From NCBI GenBank assembly GCA_019636815.1, contig JAHBWT010000001.1, positions 1-64,000 of the forward strand: 64,000 bases of DNA, written 5' to 3'. Position 1 is the first letter of the stretch; the number at the start of each line of letters is the position of its first letter. This document shows, one piece after another, positions 37,700 through 45,013 of the stretch. The DNA is from Nitrospira sp. (GTDB lineage Bacteria > Nitrospirota > Nitrospiria > Nitrospirales > Nitrospiraceae). A program made the translations under genes and the position numbers. The notes under the pieces were generated by a model. The model was not told where the DNA came from, ran no database searches, and saw only the letters and a program-made list of their open reading frames with translations.

Positions 37700-38644
37700 C
37701 TAGTTGCCGGGTTGGACCGACGGCCGTTGGAATAATACTGCGCGGGAAGGATCTTTCGTGTTACCGGGCCACCCCGCTGCATTCAGGAATTCTCTGGCGA
37801 CGTCGGCCACCTGCCCGCGGCGGCTGACAGCCTGATGGTTGAGCCGGCGCATCGTTTCCCCGCTCAATCGTCCCGTCATTTCATGGAGCACGCTTTCCAA
37901 TCCGGGAACGCGGGCAAGGGCGTCTGAGCGAACGACAATGGCCGCCTCGTAGGCGGGGAAGCATTGCCGGTCGTCGCGAAGAACCGTCACATCGAATACC
38001 GAGAGCGGACCATCCGTAGAATTCCCGGCGATCATGTCGACCTGCCGTTGTTCCAAGGCCCTGTAGAGCAATCCCAAATCCATCGTGGTGGGAGGACCTG
38101 TCAATTGCAGCGCATAGGTCTCCAGTAATCGAGGCAATCCGTCTGGGCGCTGCTGGAACTCATATCCGACTCCCAGTGTCCAAGCCGCCGCACGGTGAGC
38201 GGCATCGCTGAGCGATTCCACATGGTCGCGTTCCGCATCCGCCCTTCGTACGATCATGGCGAACGTATTCTGGAAACCGAGTGGGTCCAGCCATTGAATC
38301 CCGTAGCGCTGTTCGTATTCCCGCTTCACGCGGTCACGTACCGAATGGGCGTCGGCCGAGGGAGGGAGATCGAGCACTGCCGTCAGGGCGGTGCCGGTGT
38401 ATTCCGGATAGAGATCGATGTCCCCGTTGAGCAGGGCTCGATGTGCGAGCATCGTCCCGCCCAGATTGAGCCGTCGGTCCACGGTGATCCCCAGACGACG
38501 TTCGACATGCTGCGCGATCAGTTCCCCCAGCAGCACTTGTTCGAGAAAGTTTTTCGACCCGACCGTGACGCGGCGGCGATCATCCGAGCATCCGGATCCG
38601 ATCAACGCCAGAATCAGGCAGGCGCATAGACATGTTCGAGCCAT
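37700..38644 (-). CDS. Solute-binding lipoprotein of an OpuC/EgtU-like ABC transporter
   Basis: 314 residues. The lipobox LIGSGC near residue 19 marks a lipoprotein. The binding domain begins RVTVGSKNFLEQVLLGELIA and continues LNLGGTMLAHRALLNGDIDL, the pattern of the OpuAC/ProX glycine-betaine/quaternary-amine family, with YPEYTGTALTAVL. Its gene overlaps the permease gene by 31 bp. Because the upstream genes make ergothioneine precursors, the ligand may be ergothioneine or hercynine, as shown for the related EgtU binding domain; a betaine ligand is the conventional alternative. The ligand cannot be told from the sequence. Confidence 0.85.
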   Translation of the reverse strand: MARTCLCACLILALIGSGCSDDRRRVTVGSKNFLEQVLLGELIAQHVERRLGITVDRRLNLGGTMLAHRALLNGDIDLYPEYTGTALTAVLDLPPSADAHSVRDRVKREYEQRYGIQWLDPLGFQNTFAMIVRRADAERDHVESLSDAAHRAAAWTLGVGYEFQQRPDGLPRLLETYALQLTGPPTTMDLGLLYRALEQRQVDMIAGNSTDGPLSVFDVTVLRDDRQCFPAYEAAIVVRSDALARVPGLESVLHEMTGRLSGETMRRLNHQAVSRRGQVADVAREFLNAAGWPGNTKDPSRAVLFQRPSVQPGN

Positions 38645-39225
38645 TCCAATACCCTATCTGCCGACAGCGCCATGAGCGCGGCGGGAATCGCCCCTGACAG
38701 AAGCAGCGCCGAATCCACCGTCGCGAGCCCGCGAAAAATCAAGACACCCAAGCCACCGGCGCCAATCGCCGCGGCGATCGTTGCGGTCCCGATCGTGGCG
38801 ACCGTCGCAATTCGCACGCCGGCAAGAATCGTCGGTGCGGCAAGCGGGAGTTCTACCTGCCACAACACCTGCCGGCTGGTCATTCCGAGCGCGACGGCGG
38901 AGTCCCGCACCGAGGGCTCCACCGCAAGGATCCCCGTGACGGTGTTCCGTAATATGGGAAGGAGGGCATACAGGACGAGCGCGATAATCGCCGTGTGAGA
39001 GCCGATGCCTCCGATGAGCGGAAGCGGAATCATGAAGCCGAAGAGCGCGAGACTGGGCACGGTTTGGATGACATTGGCGAAGCCCAGTACCCAGCGCCGA
39101 AGCCCGGGTCGTCGTGTCACGAGAATGCCGGACGGAAGTGCGACGGCTCCTGCTATCAGCATGGCGGCGCCGACGAGCACGAGATGTTCCAGCGTCAGGT
39201 CAACCAGTTCCCTAAACAACGTCAT
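38614..39225 (-). CDS. ABC transporter permease, OpuC/EgtU-like
   Basis: 203 residues, six predicted transmembrane helices. The permease-ATPase contact loop is visible near VRDSAVALGMTSRQVLWQVE followed by LPLAAPTILAG (EAA-type motif). It is the membrane part of the three-gene importer. In EgtU of other bacteria the permease and binding domain form one chain; here they are separate overlapping genes (31 bp overlap). GGGAGGCC precedes the ATG, and the gene also overlaps the ATPase gene by 14 bp, indicating tight coupling. Confidence 0.87.
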   Translation of the reverse strand: MTLFRELVDLTLEHLVLVGAAMLIAGAVALPSGILVTRRPGLRRWVLGFANVIQTVPSLALFGFMIPLPLIGGIGSHTAIIALVLYALLPILRNTVTGILAVEPSVRDSAVALGMTSRQVLWQVELPLAAPTILAGVRIATVATIGTATIAAAIGAGGLGVLIFRGLATVDSALLLSGAIPAALMALSADRVLEWLEHVYAPA

Positions 39226-39973
39226 GATGGCCTCCCTCCCCAGTCATATCCAGGCTGGCGAGAAACGTGTGAACCTCTGGACTGGATGCCCGAAGAAACT
39301 CCGACGGTGCCGCCACGAGATCCAGCCTCCCGTTCGCGAGCAGCGCAATGCGAGTCCCGAGCCGAAGAGCCTCCCGCACATCATGAGTCACAAACAGCGA
39401 CGTCTTCCCAGTCACGCGGCAAAGCCGAAGGAATTGGCGTTGCAGCTCGAAACGGGTCACGGGATCCAACGCGCCAAACGGCTCGTCGAAGAGGAGCATC
39501 GGAGGATCCGCGGCCAGTGCCCGTGCGATGCCCACTCGTTGCCGTTGGCCTCCCGACAGTTGCTTGGGATACCGCTCGGAAAACCTCTCAGGCGGCAACT
39601 CCACCTGAACGAGTAGCGCGTCGACACGCCGACGGATGTCCGCCGGTGCCCATCCCAGGAGTCGCGGTACGAGCCCGATGTTTTGTGCCACTGTGAGATG
39701 AGGAAATAATCCGCCCTCCTGCATTACGTATCCGGCGCGCCGTCTGAGCCGAATGGGATCCCACTCTGTCGTTGGCGTTCCTTCCACCACGACTTGCCCC
39801 GCGCTGGGAAGGAGCAGCCTATTGACTAATTTCAGCGCCGTGGTTTTGCCCGATCCGCTCCGGCCCAGCAAAACCACGGTCTCCCCTGACTCGACCTGTA
39901 GGTTCATGTCGCGGAGGACCGACACGCTGCCGAGTGTGATGCAGACCTGTTCGAATGAAATCATTGCGCTCAT
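39212..39973 (-). CDS. ABC transporter ATP-binding protein, OpuC/EgtV-like
   Basis: 253 residues. Walker A GRSGSGKTT, Q-loop near GYVMQEGGLFPHL, signature LSGGQRQRVGIA, Walker B MLLFDEPFGALD and the switch VTHD are all present. It belongs to the OpuCA/ProV group that drives quaternary-amine import; it lacks the C-terminal CBS pair of ProV, which is consistent with an EgtV-like protein. The ATG at 39973 overlaps the egtD stop (ATGA). The overlap with egtD is the strongest hint that the importer serves the ergothioneine pathway. Confidence 0.88.
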   Translation of the reverse strand: MSAMISFEQVCITLGSVSVLRDMNLQVESGETVVLLGRSGSGKTTALKLVNRLLLPSAGQVVVEGTPTTEWDPIRLRRRAGYVMQEGGLFPHLTVAQNIGLVPRLLGWAPADIRRRVDALLVQVELPPERFSERYPKQLSGGQRQRVGIARALAADPPMLLFDEPFGALDPVTRFELQRQFLRLCRVTGKTSLFVTHDVREALRLGTRIALLANGRLDLVAAPSEFLRASSPEVHTFLASLDMTGEGGHHDVV

Positions 39974-40992
39974 GGGTCCGCATTGGGATCGGCATTCGGC
40001 GCGGCGACCCAAAGGCTCTCTGCGAACGGCCATTCCTGATCGACCCACCGGGCGAGAGGCACATACCCGGTCCGTTCGGCCATGCCGGCAAGTTCGCCGA
40101 TGCGAAACTTGTGACAGGTTTCAGTCCATATTGTCTCACCCTCTCGGAATTGACAGACCAGATTCGCGGCAGGGATGGAAACAGTTTGGCGATGCCTCGA
40201 ACGCAGATGCATCTCTATGCGGCGCCCCACTGCGTCATAACGCACGACATGTTCAAAACCCGAGAGCTTGAAATCGCCTCCGAGTTCTCGATTGATACGC
40301 GCCAGAAGATTGAGGTTGAAGGCTGCAGTGACTCCGGTAGGATCCGCATAGGCGAGGAGCATTGTCTGCACGTCCTTCTCCAAATCGGTGCCGATCAGTA
40401 GCATATCCCCGGGCTCTTGGCGTCGTCGAATCTCTCGAAGAAAGTGTTCGGCCTGCGGCGTCGAAAAATTGCCGATGGTACTTCCCAGAAACAACACCAG
40501 TAGGGATTGACCGGGGCGCCGTCGAGCCGCGACCTCTTGCAGGCCGTCGAGATAGGAGGCTTCAAGTCCGACCAGGCTGACGGCGCCAAGTTCAGACAAC
40601 TCTTGGCGGCATTTCAGGAGCGCGGTTGCCGAGACGTCGATTGGAAAATAGGAGAGGCGCTCTCGTGCGGCCAAGGCTTCGAGGAGCCAGCGTGTCTTCC
40701 GCCCGCTGCCGCTCCCCAGCTCTGCCACGAGCAATGAGCGCGGCAACTGCTGAACCATGGCCTGCGCCCACAAGCGCAGCAGGCGTTCGTCTGCTCGGCT
40801 GAGCCCGTATTCGGGGAGTAACGTGATGACCTCGAACAGAGCGCTGCCGACGGCATCGTAGAGATAGGTGGACGGCAGTTCTCGCGGCGACCGGCTGAGG
40901 CCGGCGCGTACCGCGCGTGCGAAGTCGTCCTGGGCCGTTCGAGCGGCCTTGACCCGCCGGGGGTTATGAACTGACGCATCGAAAACCGGCAT
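39970..40992 (-). CDS. egtD: Histidine N-alpha-trimethyltransferase
   Basis: 340 residues of the EgtD family, which trimethylates L-histidine to hercynine with S-adenosylmethionine. N-terminal DVSATALLKCRQELSEL-type sequence, SAM motif LVAELGSGSGRKTRWLLEAL, and the family loop LFLGSTIGNFSTPQAEHFL are visible. It lies between egtB (overlap 29 bp) and the ABC ATPase (overlap 4 bp). With EgtB it supplies the methylation and sulfoxide-forming steps of ergothioneine synthesis; EgtE or an alternative C-S lyase is not found in the window. Confidence 0.92.
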   Translation of the reverse strand: MPVFDASVHNPRRVKAARTAQDDFARAVRAGLSRSPRELPSTYLYDAVGSALFEVITLLPEYGLSRADERLLRLWAQAMVQQLPRSLLVAELGSGSGRKTRWLLEALAARERLSYFPIDVSATALLKCRQELSELGAVSLVGLEASYLDGLQEVAARRRPGQSLLVLFLGSTIGNFSTPQAEHFLREIRRRQEPGDMLLIGTDLEKDVQTMLLAYADPTGVTAAFNLNLLARINRELGGDFKLSGFEHVVRYDAVGRRIEMHLRSRHRQTVSIPAANLVCQFREGETIWTETCHKFRIGELAGMAERTGYVPLARWVDQEWPFAESLWVAAPNADPNADP

Positions 40993-42208
40993 ACACGTAT
41001 GAATAGTTTGGGCGATACCAATTCCGGAAGGAGCGCCGCAGTAACCGGGCGGCTGTCAATGGTGATCCGCCCTTCACCACGTGGTGCTGGCCATCGAAAA
41101 ACGGTGCGGAATAGCCCGGATAGAACTCGAACGGCATAAACCGGCGTAACGGAGCAAACACTGTGCTCGTCCATTCCCAACCGTTGCCAAGCATCTGGGC
41201 GACACCGAATGCACTGTCACCCATCGGGCATGCCGTGACAGGAACCGGATCCCAGCGTTGGAAATTGAAATTACCGTGCGCCGGATCTGGCGGTTGCTTG
41301 CCCCACGGATAGTGACGCTCGTCATCGCCCAGCGTGCCATAGGCGGCTCGGTGATACTGCGCTTCCGTGGGAAGGGATTGGCCGGACCAATGGGCGTAGG
41401 CAACCGCTTCGTTGTAGCTCACGAACACCGGCCAGTCCATCGGCAGCGGAATGTGTCCCGTCAGCGTTCTCCACCACCAGGCCCCGTGTCGTCGCCTCCA
41501 GTAGCGGGGTGGAGACGCACCGTCCTCGACGAACCGCCGATACTGAACGTTTGTCACCTTGTATCGGCTAATCTCAAAGGCGGGAACGGCGACCTCCTCC
41601 GCCTCGAATTCGTTATCCCAGTGAAAACCGTTGGAAGGTATGGGAACCGGGTCTTTCCGTCGATACACCCCCAGCGTTGCCTTCCCGGCCGGGATCGTTA
41701 CCATTCGATGGCGAGGCGGAGGGGAGCTCTTGGCGAAGGGCTGAGCTGTCGAGACGGAGCGCCGCACCGGCTGATCAAGGTTGTGCAGCAAATACGCGAA
41801 GGTTTCCGCGTGCATCAGCCGGTGTTCCGAGGCGACCGCGAGCAACATAGGACTCGTATCAGGACGCCGCTCATCGAGCTGGTCCCGAACGTGCCGAACG
41901 TACCGTCGCACTTCGGTCAGCGACGGCCAATCCTCGGGTTGATCATTGGGTAATTGGCTAGGTTTTGGATCGATGCCGAAGGCAAACAATTGGTCGAGGG
42001 TGGTATGGAACGAGGGCGGCTCTCCGGCGGTCAACAGATTCCAATCGAAGGCCTCCATGTGGCCTAAGTAAAAGATTAAACGGTGGCGCTCGGGGACAGG
42101 CCGCGCATACCATTGCTCCTCAGGAACCAGGTCGAAGACGGCATCCATGCGGGCTCGGGCTTCGCCCACCGGGTCACCGATCATTTCTTGAACTCCCAGT
42201 TCACGCAT
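40964..42208 (-). CDS. egtB: Hercynine oxygenase (ergothioneine synthesis)
   Basis: 414-residue non-haem iron enzyme that joins hercynine to a thiol donor with oxygen to form the sulfoxide precursor. The N-terminal DinB-like domain holds the iron triad His50, His129 and His133 (GHMEAF and EHRLMHAE). The C-terminal FGE-sulfatase domain contains FEAEEVAVPAFEISRYKVTN, LPTEAQYHRAAYGT and GNGWEWTSTVF, ending YAGFRCVSS. OvoA-type enzymes carry a methyltransferase at the C-terminus, absent here, so EgtB fits better. Whether the thiol donor is gamma-glutamylcysteine or cysteine cannot be told. It follows the SOD gene by 54 bp. Confidence 0.9.
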   Translation of the reverse strand: MRELGVQEMIGDPVGEARARMDAVFDLVPEEQWYARPVPERHRLIFYLGHMEAFDWNLLTAGEPPSFHTTLDQLFAFGIDPKPSQLPNDQPEDWPSLTEVRRYVRHVRDQLDERRPDTSPMLLAVASEHRLMHAETFAYLLHNLDQPVRRSVSTAQPFAKSSPPPRHRMVTIPAGKATLGVYRRKDPVPIPSNGFHWDNEFEAEEVAVPAFEISRYKVTNVQYRRFVEDGASPPRYWRRRHGAWWWRTLTGHIPLPMDWPVFVSYNEAVAYAHWSGQSLPTEAQYHRAAYGTLGDDERHYPWGKQPPDPAHGNFNFQRWDPVPVTACPMGDSAFGVAQMLGNGWEWTSTVFAPLRRFMPFEFYPGYSAPFFDGQHHVVKGGSPLTAARLLRRSFRNWYRPNYSYVYAGFRCVSS

Positions 42209-42262
42209 CCGTCGTTTCTCTCCACATAATATTGAGCCGCGATGTTGCGAACCAAACCGCGG

Positions 42263-42886
42263 CTAAAGGGACGGCACACCTACGTCCATCCGTTTCTCCA
42301 CCGCCTTCCAGTCCACGTGGGAAAAGAACGCATCGATATAGTCTGAGCGTTCCGACGGCTTGTAATCGAGCAGATAGGCATGTTCCCAGACGTCCATCAC
42401 GAGCAATGGAACAAATCCCGCGATGTGTCCATCTTCGTGGAGATTGATCCAGTGATTGGATACCACTTCCCGTGCAAGATCCAAATAACAGATCGCCCAT
42501 CCGACACCCCGCATCATGCCCACGCTCGAGAAGTCTGTTTTCCAGATGTCGAACGATCCGAAGCTTTGTTCCGCGATCTGCGCGAACGGGCCATGTGGTT
42601 CCGGCTGTTTGTTCGCTTCGCGCTTCAAGTTGCCGAAATAATATTCGTGGAGCACCACTCCGTTATACTCAAAGCCAAGACGCCTGGTGAGTTCCGAATA
42701 TATGGGCATTTCTCCTTTCTTGACGTTCTCGTCTTGGACGATTGCGAAGAGTTGCTCACGCAGCGTGTTGGTCGCTTGCACATACCCCTCGTAGAGCTTG
42801 AAATGTGTCTCGAGCGTCTGATCGGAGATGCCGTTGAGTCCATGCAGCTCGAACGTTTGTGCTTGACGCGGTTGGGGCAGCCTCAT
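42263..42886 (-). CDS. sod: Fe/Mn superoxide dismutase
   Basis: 207 residues. Metal ligands are His28 (ETHFKLYEGY), His80 (VVLHEYYFGNL), Asp165 and His169 (VMDVWEHAYLLDYKP), the order of the iron/manganese SOD family. The sequence is divergent from typical SodA/SodB and lacks a signal peptide, so it is cytosolic. An excellent GAGGAGGATC ribosome site fixes the start at 42886 although the frame continues upstream. It is the first gene of a unit followed by egtB and egtD, so superoxide defence and the antioxidant ergothioneine appear co-expressed from the CTAGGG element upstream. Confidence 0.9.
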   Translation of the reverse strand: MRLPQPRQAQTFELHGLNGISDQTLETHFKLYEGYVQATNTLREQLFAIVQDENVKKGEMPIYSELTRRLGFEYNGVVLHEYYFGNLKREANKQPEPHGPFAQIAEQSFGSFDIWKTDFSSVGMMRGVGWAICYLDLAREVVSNHWINLHEDGHIAGFVPLLVMDVWEHAYLLDYKPSERSDYIDAFFSHVDWKAVEKRMDVGVPSL

Positions 42887-43213
42887 AGGTCGATCCTCCT
42901 CTCGGTCGTGATGCCGGTTTCCAGAAGCATGGTCATTCACCATCCATACATGCACTAATCAATCGGTAGCCGTTGTAACGTGCCCAGGGCAGAGGGTCGT
43001 AGAGCAAGTTTCCGAAGTGTCCGAACCGCCCTCTTCATCGTCTCCTTTCTACAGCGTTGTTCGTACCTGCACGACTGGTATTCTCCCTAGAGAGGCTTTT
43101 ATACCCATCAAAGCCTCCACTGATTAGCTGACAACCGGCATCGAACGGCACCACCGGAATCACAGTAAGGGCCCCGGGCCATTGATTTCCGCTCGGGCAC
43201 GCATGAGACACGA
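42887..43213. other. Promoter region of the SOD-ergothioneine unit
   Basis: No coding frame is supported. Contains the CTAGGG element at 43074-43090 and its -10 candidate TAGAAA at 43051-43046 (minus strand), giving a leader of about 150 nt before the SOD gene. Confidence 0.55.
43074..43090 (-). promoter_or_regulatory. CTAGGG-N5-ACCAGT element with -10 candidate
   Basis: Minus strand CTAGGGAGAATACCAGT, facing the SOD gene 188 bp ahead. TAGAAA starts 23 bases past the end. Nearly identical to the copy at 5090-5106. Confidence 0.55.
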
Positions 43214-44755
43214 TCAATGAACCGACGGTTCTTCCACAGGAGAGAGATCGGTAATTGCAGGCCCGGCGACCACCTTCCCGAACCGATCAAATCGCGATCC
43301 ATGACAAGGGCAGTCCCAAGTCTTCTCGGAATCGTTCCACGTCACGATGCCTTCCAAATGAGGGCAGACGGCCGATCGTTCGTACAGTCGACCTTCACGA
43401 TCACAATACACGGCGACTTTCGTCATCCCGCGTCGTATCACGGCTCCGCAATCTGGAGGGATGGCGGACTCCTCTTTCACATCCCCGGGAGTGACCCAAT
43501 CGACATATTGCGCCGCCATATTGACGGCTTCGTTGACGAAGTTGTTTAGCGCACCGATTGTTTTACGAGATGGCTCGTACAGGGTTGACCATGCATTGGC
43601 TCGGCCTTGCACGAGATCGCTGAGCAGTATTCCTGCAATGGTCCCGTGGGTCATGCCGTTCCCTGAATCTCCGGTCGCAATGAACACATTTGGTTTATCC
43701 ATCGGATTGTGCCCGATATAAGCCAACCCATCGACCGATTCCATGATTTGACCCGACCATCGGAAGTCGATCGTGGTGATCATGGGGAAACGGGCACGTG
43801 CCCATGTTTCCAGAGCGGCATAGCGGTCATCAGCGTCATTGGCCTGCCCGGTTTTATGATCTTCTCCACCCACAAGTAACAAATCGGCCTCACTCGACGG
43901 CGAACGGTTCAGGCGGACATAGTGGTAAGGATCCGACGTGTCCCAATAGAGCCCTTTAGGAATTGAACCGGTTGGAACTGGTGCGCCAATGACGAACGTT
44001 CGATACGCAGCCTGTTTAGTATGAATCGCGACGAGATCATTGACTGGCGTATTGGTCGCCACCACAACCGCGTCGGCCCTCACCGTGAAGCCATTCTGTG
44101 TCGTGACACGGGCGGATCCGCCGCCTTCGACGTGATCCACATGCGTATCCGTATAGATATGCCCACCATCTCGCACAATGGCCTTCACGATCGCGGCCAC
44201 GTATTTAATGGGATGGAATTGTGCTTGATAAGGAAAGCACAGTGCGCGCCCTGTATCGAAAGAAGTGATGGGCGCTCGTGCGACCATATGAATATCGCGT
44301 ACGCCGATCCGATGGGCCACGGCCAGTTCTCTATCGAGCATGTCGGAAGATTCTCCTGGCGGCACAAAAAGATAGCCATTCAGTCGCTCGAAGTCACAAT
44401 CAATCGATTCGCCACGAACTATTTGCTCAATGACATCAATGGCGGTCGCATGACTCTCTGCAGCCAGCCGTGCCCCTTTTTCTCCATGCCACCGTGTGAG
44501 ATCTACATAATGATTATCCAATGCGGTGGAGAGGTGTGCGGTGGTGCGTTCAGTCTCACCGGACGAAATCGGGCCATCATCCAGCACGATGACGGACTTT
44601 CCAGCGCGGCCTAAGAGATAGGCCGTCGTTAATCCCGCAATCCCTGCTCCCACAACGCAGACATGCCCTTGCTCGTTCATGTGAAGCTTGGAAAGCCTCG
44701 GTACCGTACCCGTGGCCATCCATATTGAATTGGTCCGCCCTGAGTGTTCGGTCAT
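43214..44755 (-). CDS. FAD-dependent oxidoreductase with C-terminal Rieske domain
   Basis: 513 residues. The dinucleotide-binding motif VVGAGIAGLTTAYLLGRAG is at about 34-52, typical of the DAO family (glycine/amine oxidase fold). The C-terminal 90 residues are a Rieske [2Fe-2S] domain: CPHLEGIV and CPCHGSRFD provide the Cys/His pairs. The domain order is seen in putative oxidoreductases of unknown substrate, which may pass electrons from the flavin to the cluster. AAGGAG precedes the ATG. A CTAGGG element lies 122 bp upstream, which places it with the stress-linked genes. Confidence 0.88.
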   Translation of the reverse strand: MTEHSGRTNSIWMATGTVPRLSKLHMNEQGHVCVVGAGIAGLTTAYLLGRAGKSVIVLDDGPISSGETERTTAHLSTALDNHYVDLTRWHGEKGARLAAESHATAIDVIEQIVRGESIDCDFERLNGYLFVPPGESSDMLDRELAVAHRIGVRDIHMVARAPITSFDTGRALCFPYQAQFHPIKYVAAIVKAIVRDGGHIYTDTHVDHVEGGGSARVTTQNGFTVRADAVVVATNTPVNDLVAIHTKQAAYRTFVIGAPVPTGSIPKGLYWDTSDPYHYVRLNRSPSSEADLLLVGGEDHKTGQANDADDRYAALETWARARFPMITTIDFRWSGQIMESVDGLAYIGHNPMDKPNVFIATGDSGNGMTHGTIAGILLSDLVQGRANAWSTLYEPSRKTIGALNNFVNEAVNMAAQYVDWVTPGDVKEESAIPPDCGAVIRRGMTKVAVYCDREGRLYERSAVCPHLEGIVTWNDSEKTWDCPCHGSRFDRFGKVVAGPAITDLSPVEEPSVH

Positions 44756-44876
44756 GTGAGGGCTCCTTTTTTTCCCGCTGCCCAGGTATTTTTATACGGA
44801 TCTATATCCCTGTGAGCTGCTGCCACATCCCGAATTATCTCGTGCGCATCATAGAATCGAAGTAGTGGCACAAGAA

Positions 44877-44893
44877 GCTCGGATTGTCCCTAG
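44877..44893 (-). promoter_or_regulatory. CTAGGG-N5-CCGAGC element with -10 candidate
   Basis: Minus strand CTAGGGACAATCCGAGC. The first half and spacer match the 5090-5106 copy; the second half is degenerate. TATGAT starts 24 bases past the end (44853-44848), the best -10 of the set. Faces the FAD-Rieske gene. Confidence 0.5.
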
Positions 44894-44949
44894 TTCATGC
44901 CGGTGCCCCTCATCGAAATGGTACTCTTCGCACGCCGAGGTCCTCCTTC

Positions 44950-44969
44950 AAATGCTCGCAAATGCTCGC
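44950..44969. repeat. Two tandem 10-bp copies
   Basis: AAATGCTCGC is present twice, exactly, in a gap without genes. Significance unknown. Confidence 0.55.
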
Positions 44970-45013
44970 AGAATCAGTACAGCGTTATGCCTTAGGATGA
45001 CTATGTCGAAGCT

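Larger units (their letters stand above)
44756..45013. other. Upstream region of the FAD-Rieske gene
   Basis: Holds the CTAGGG element at 44877-44893 and a 10-bp tandem repeat (AAATGCTCGC twice) at 44950-44969. No gene is seen. Confidence 0.5.
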
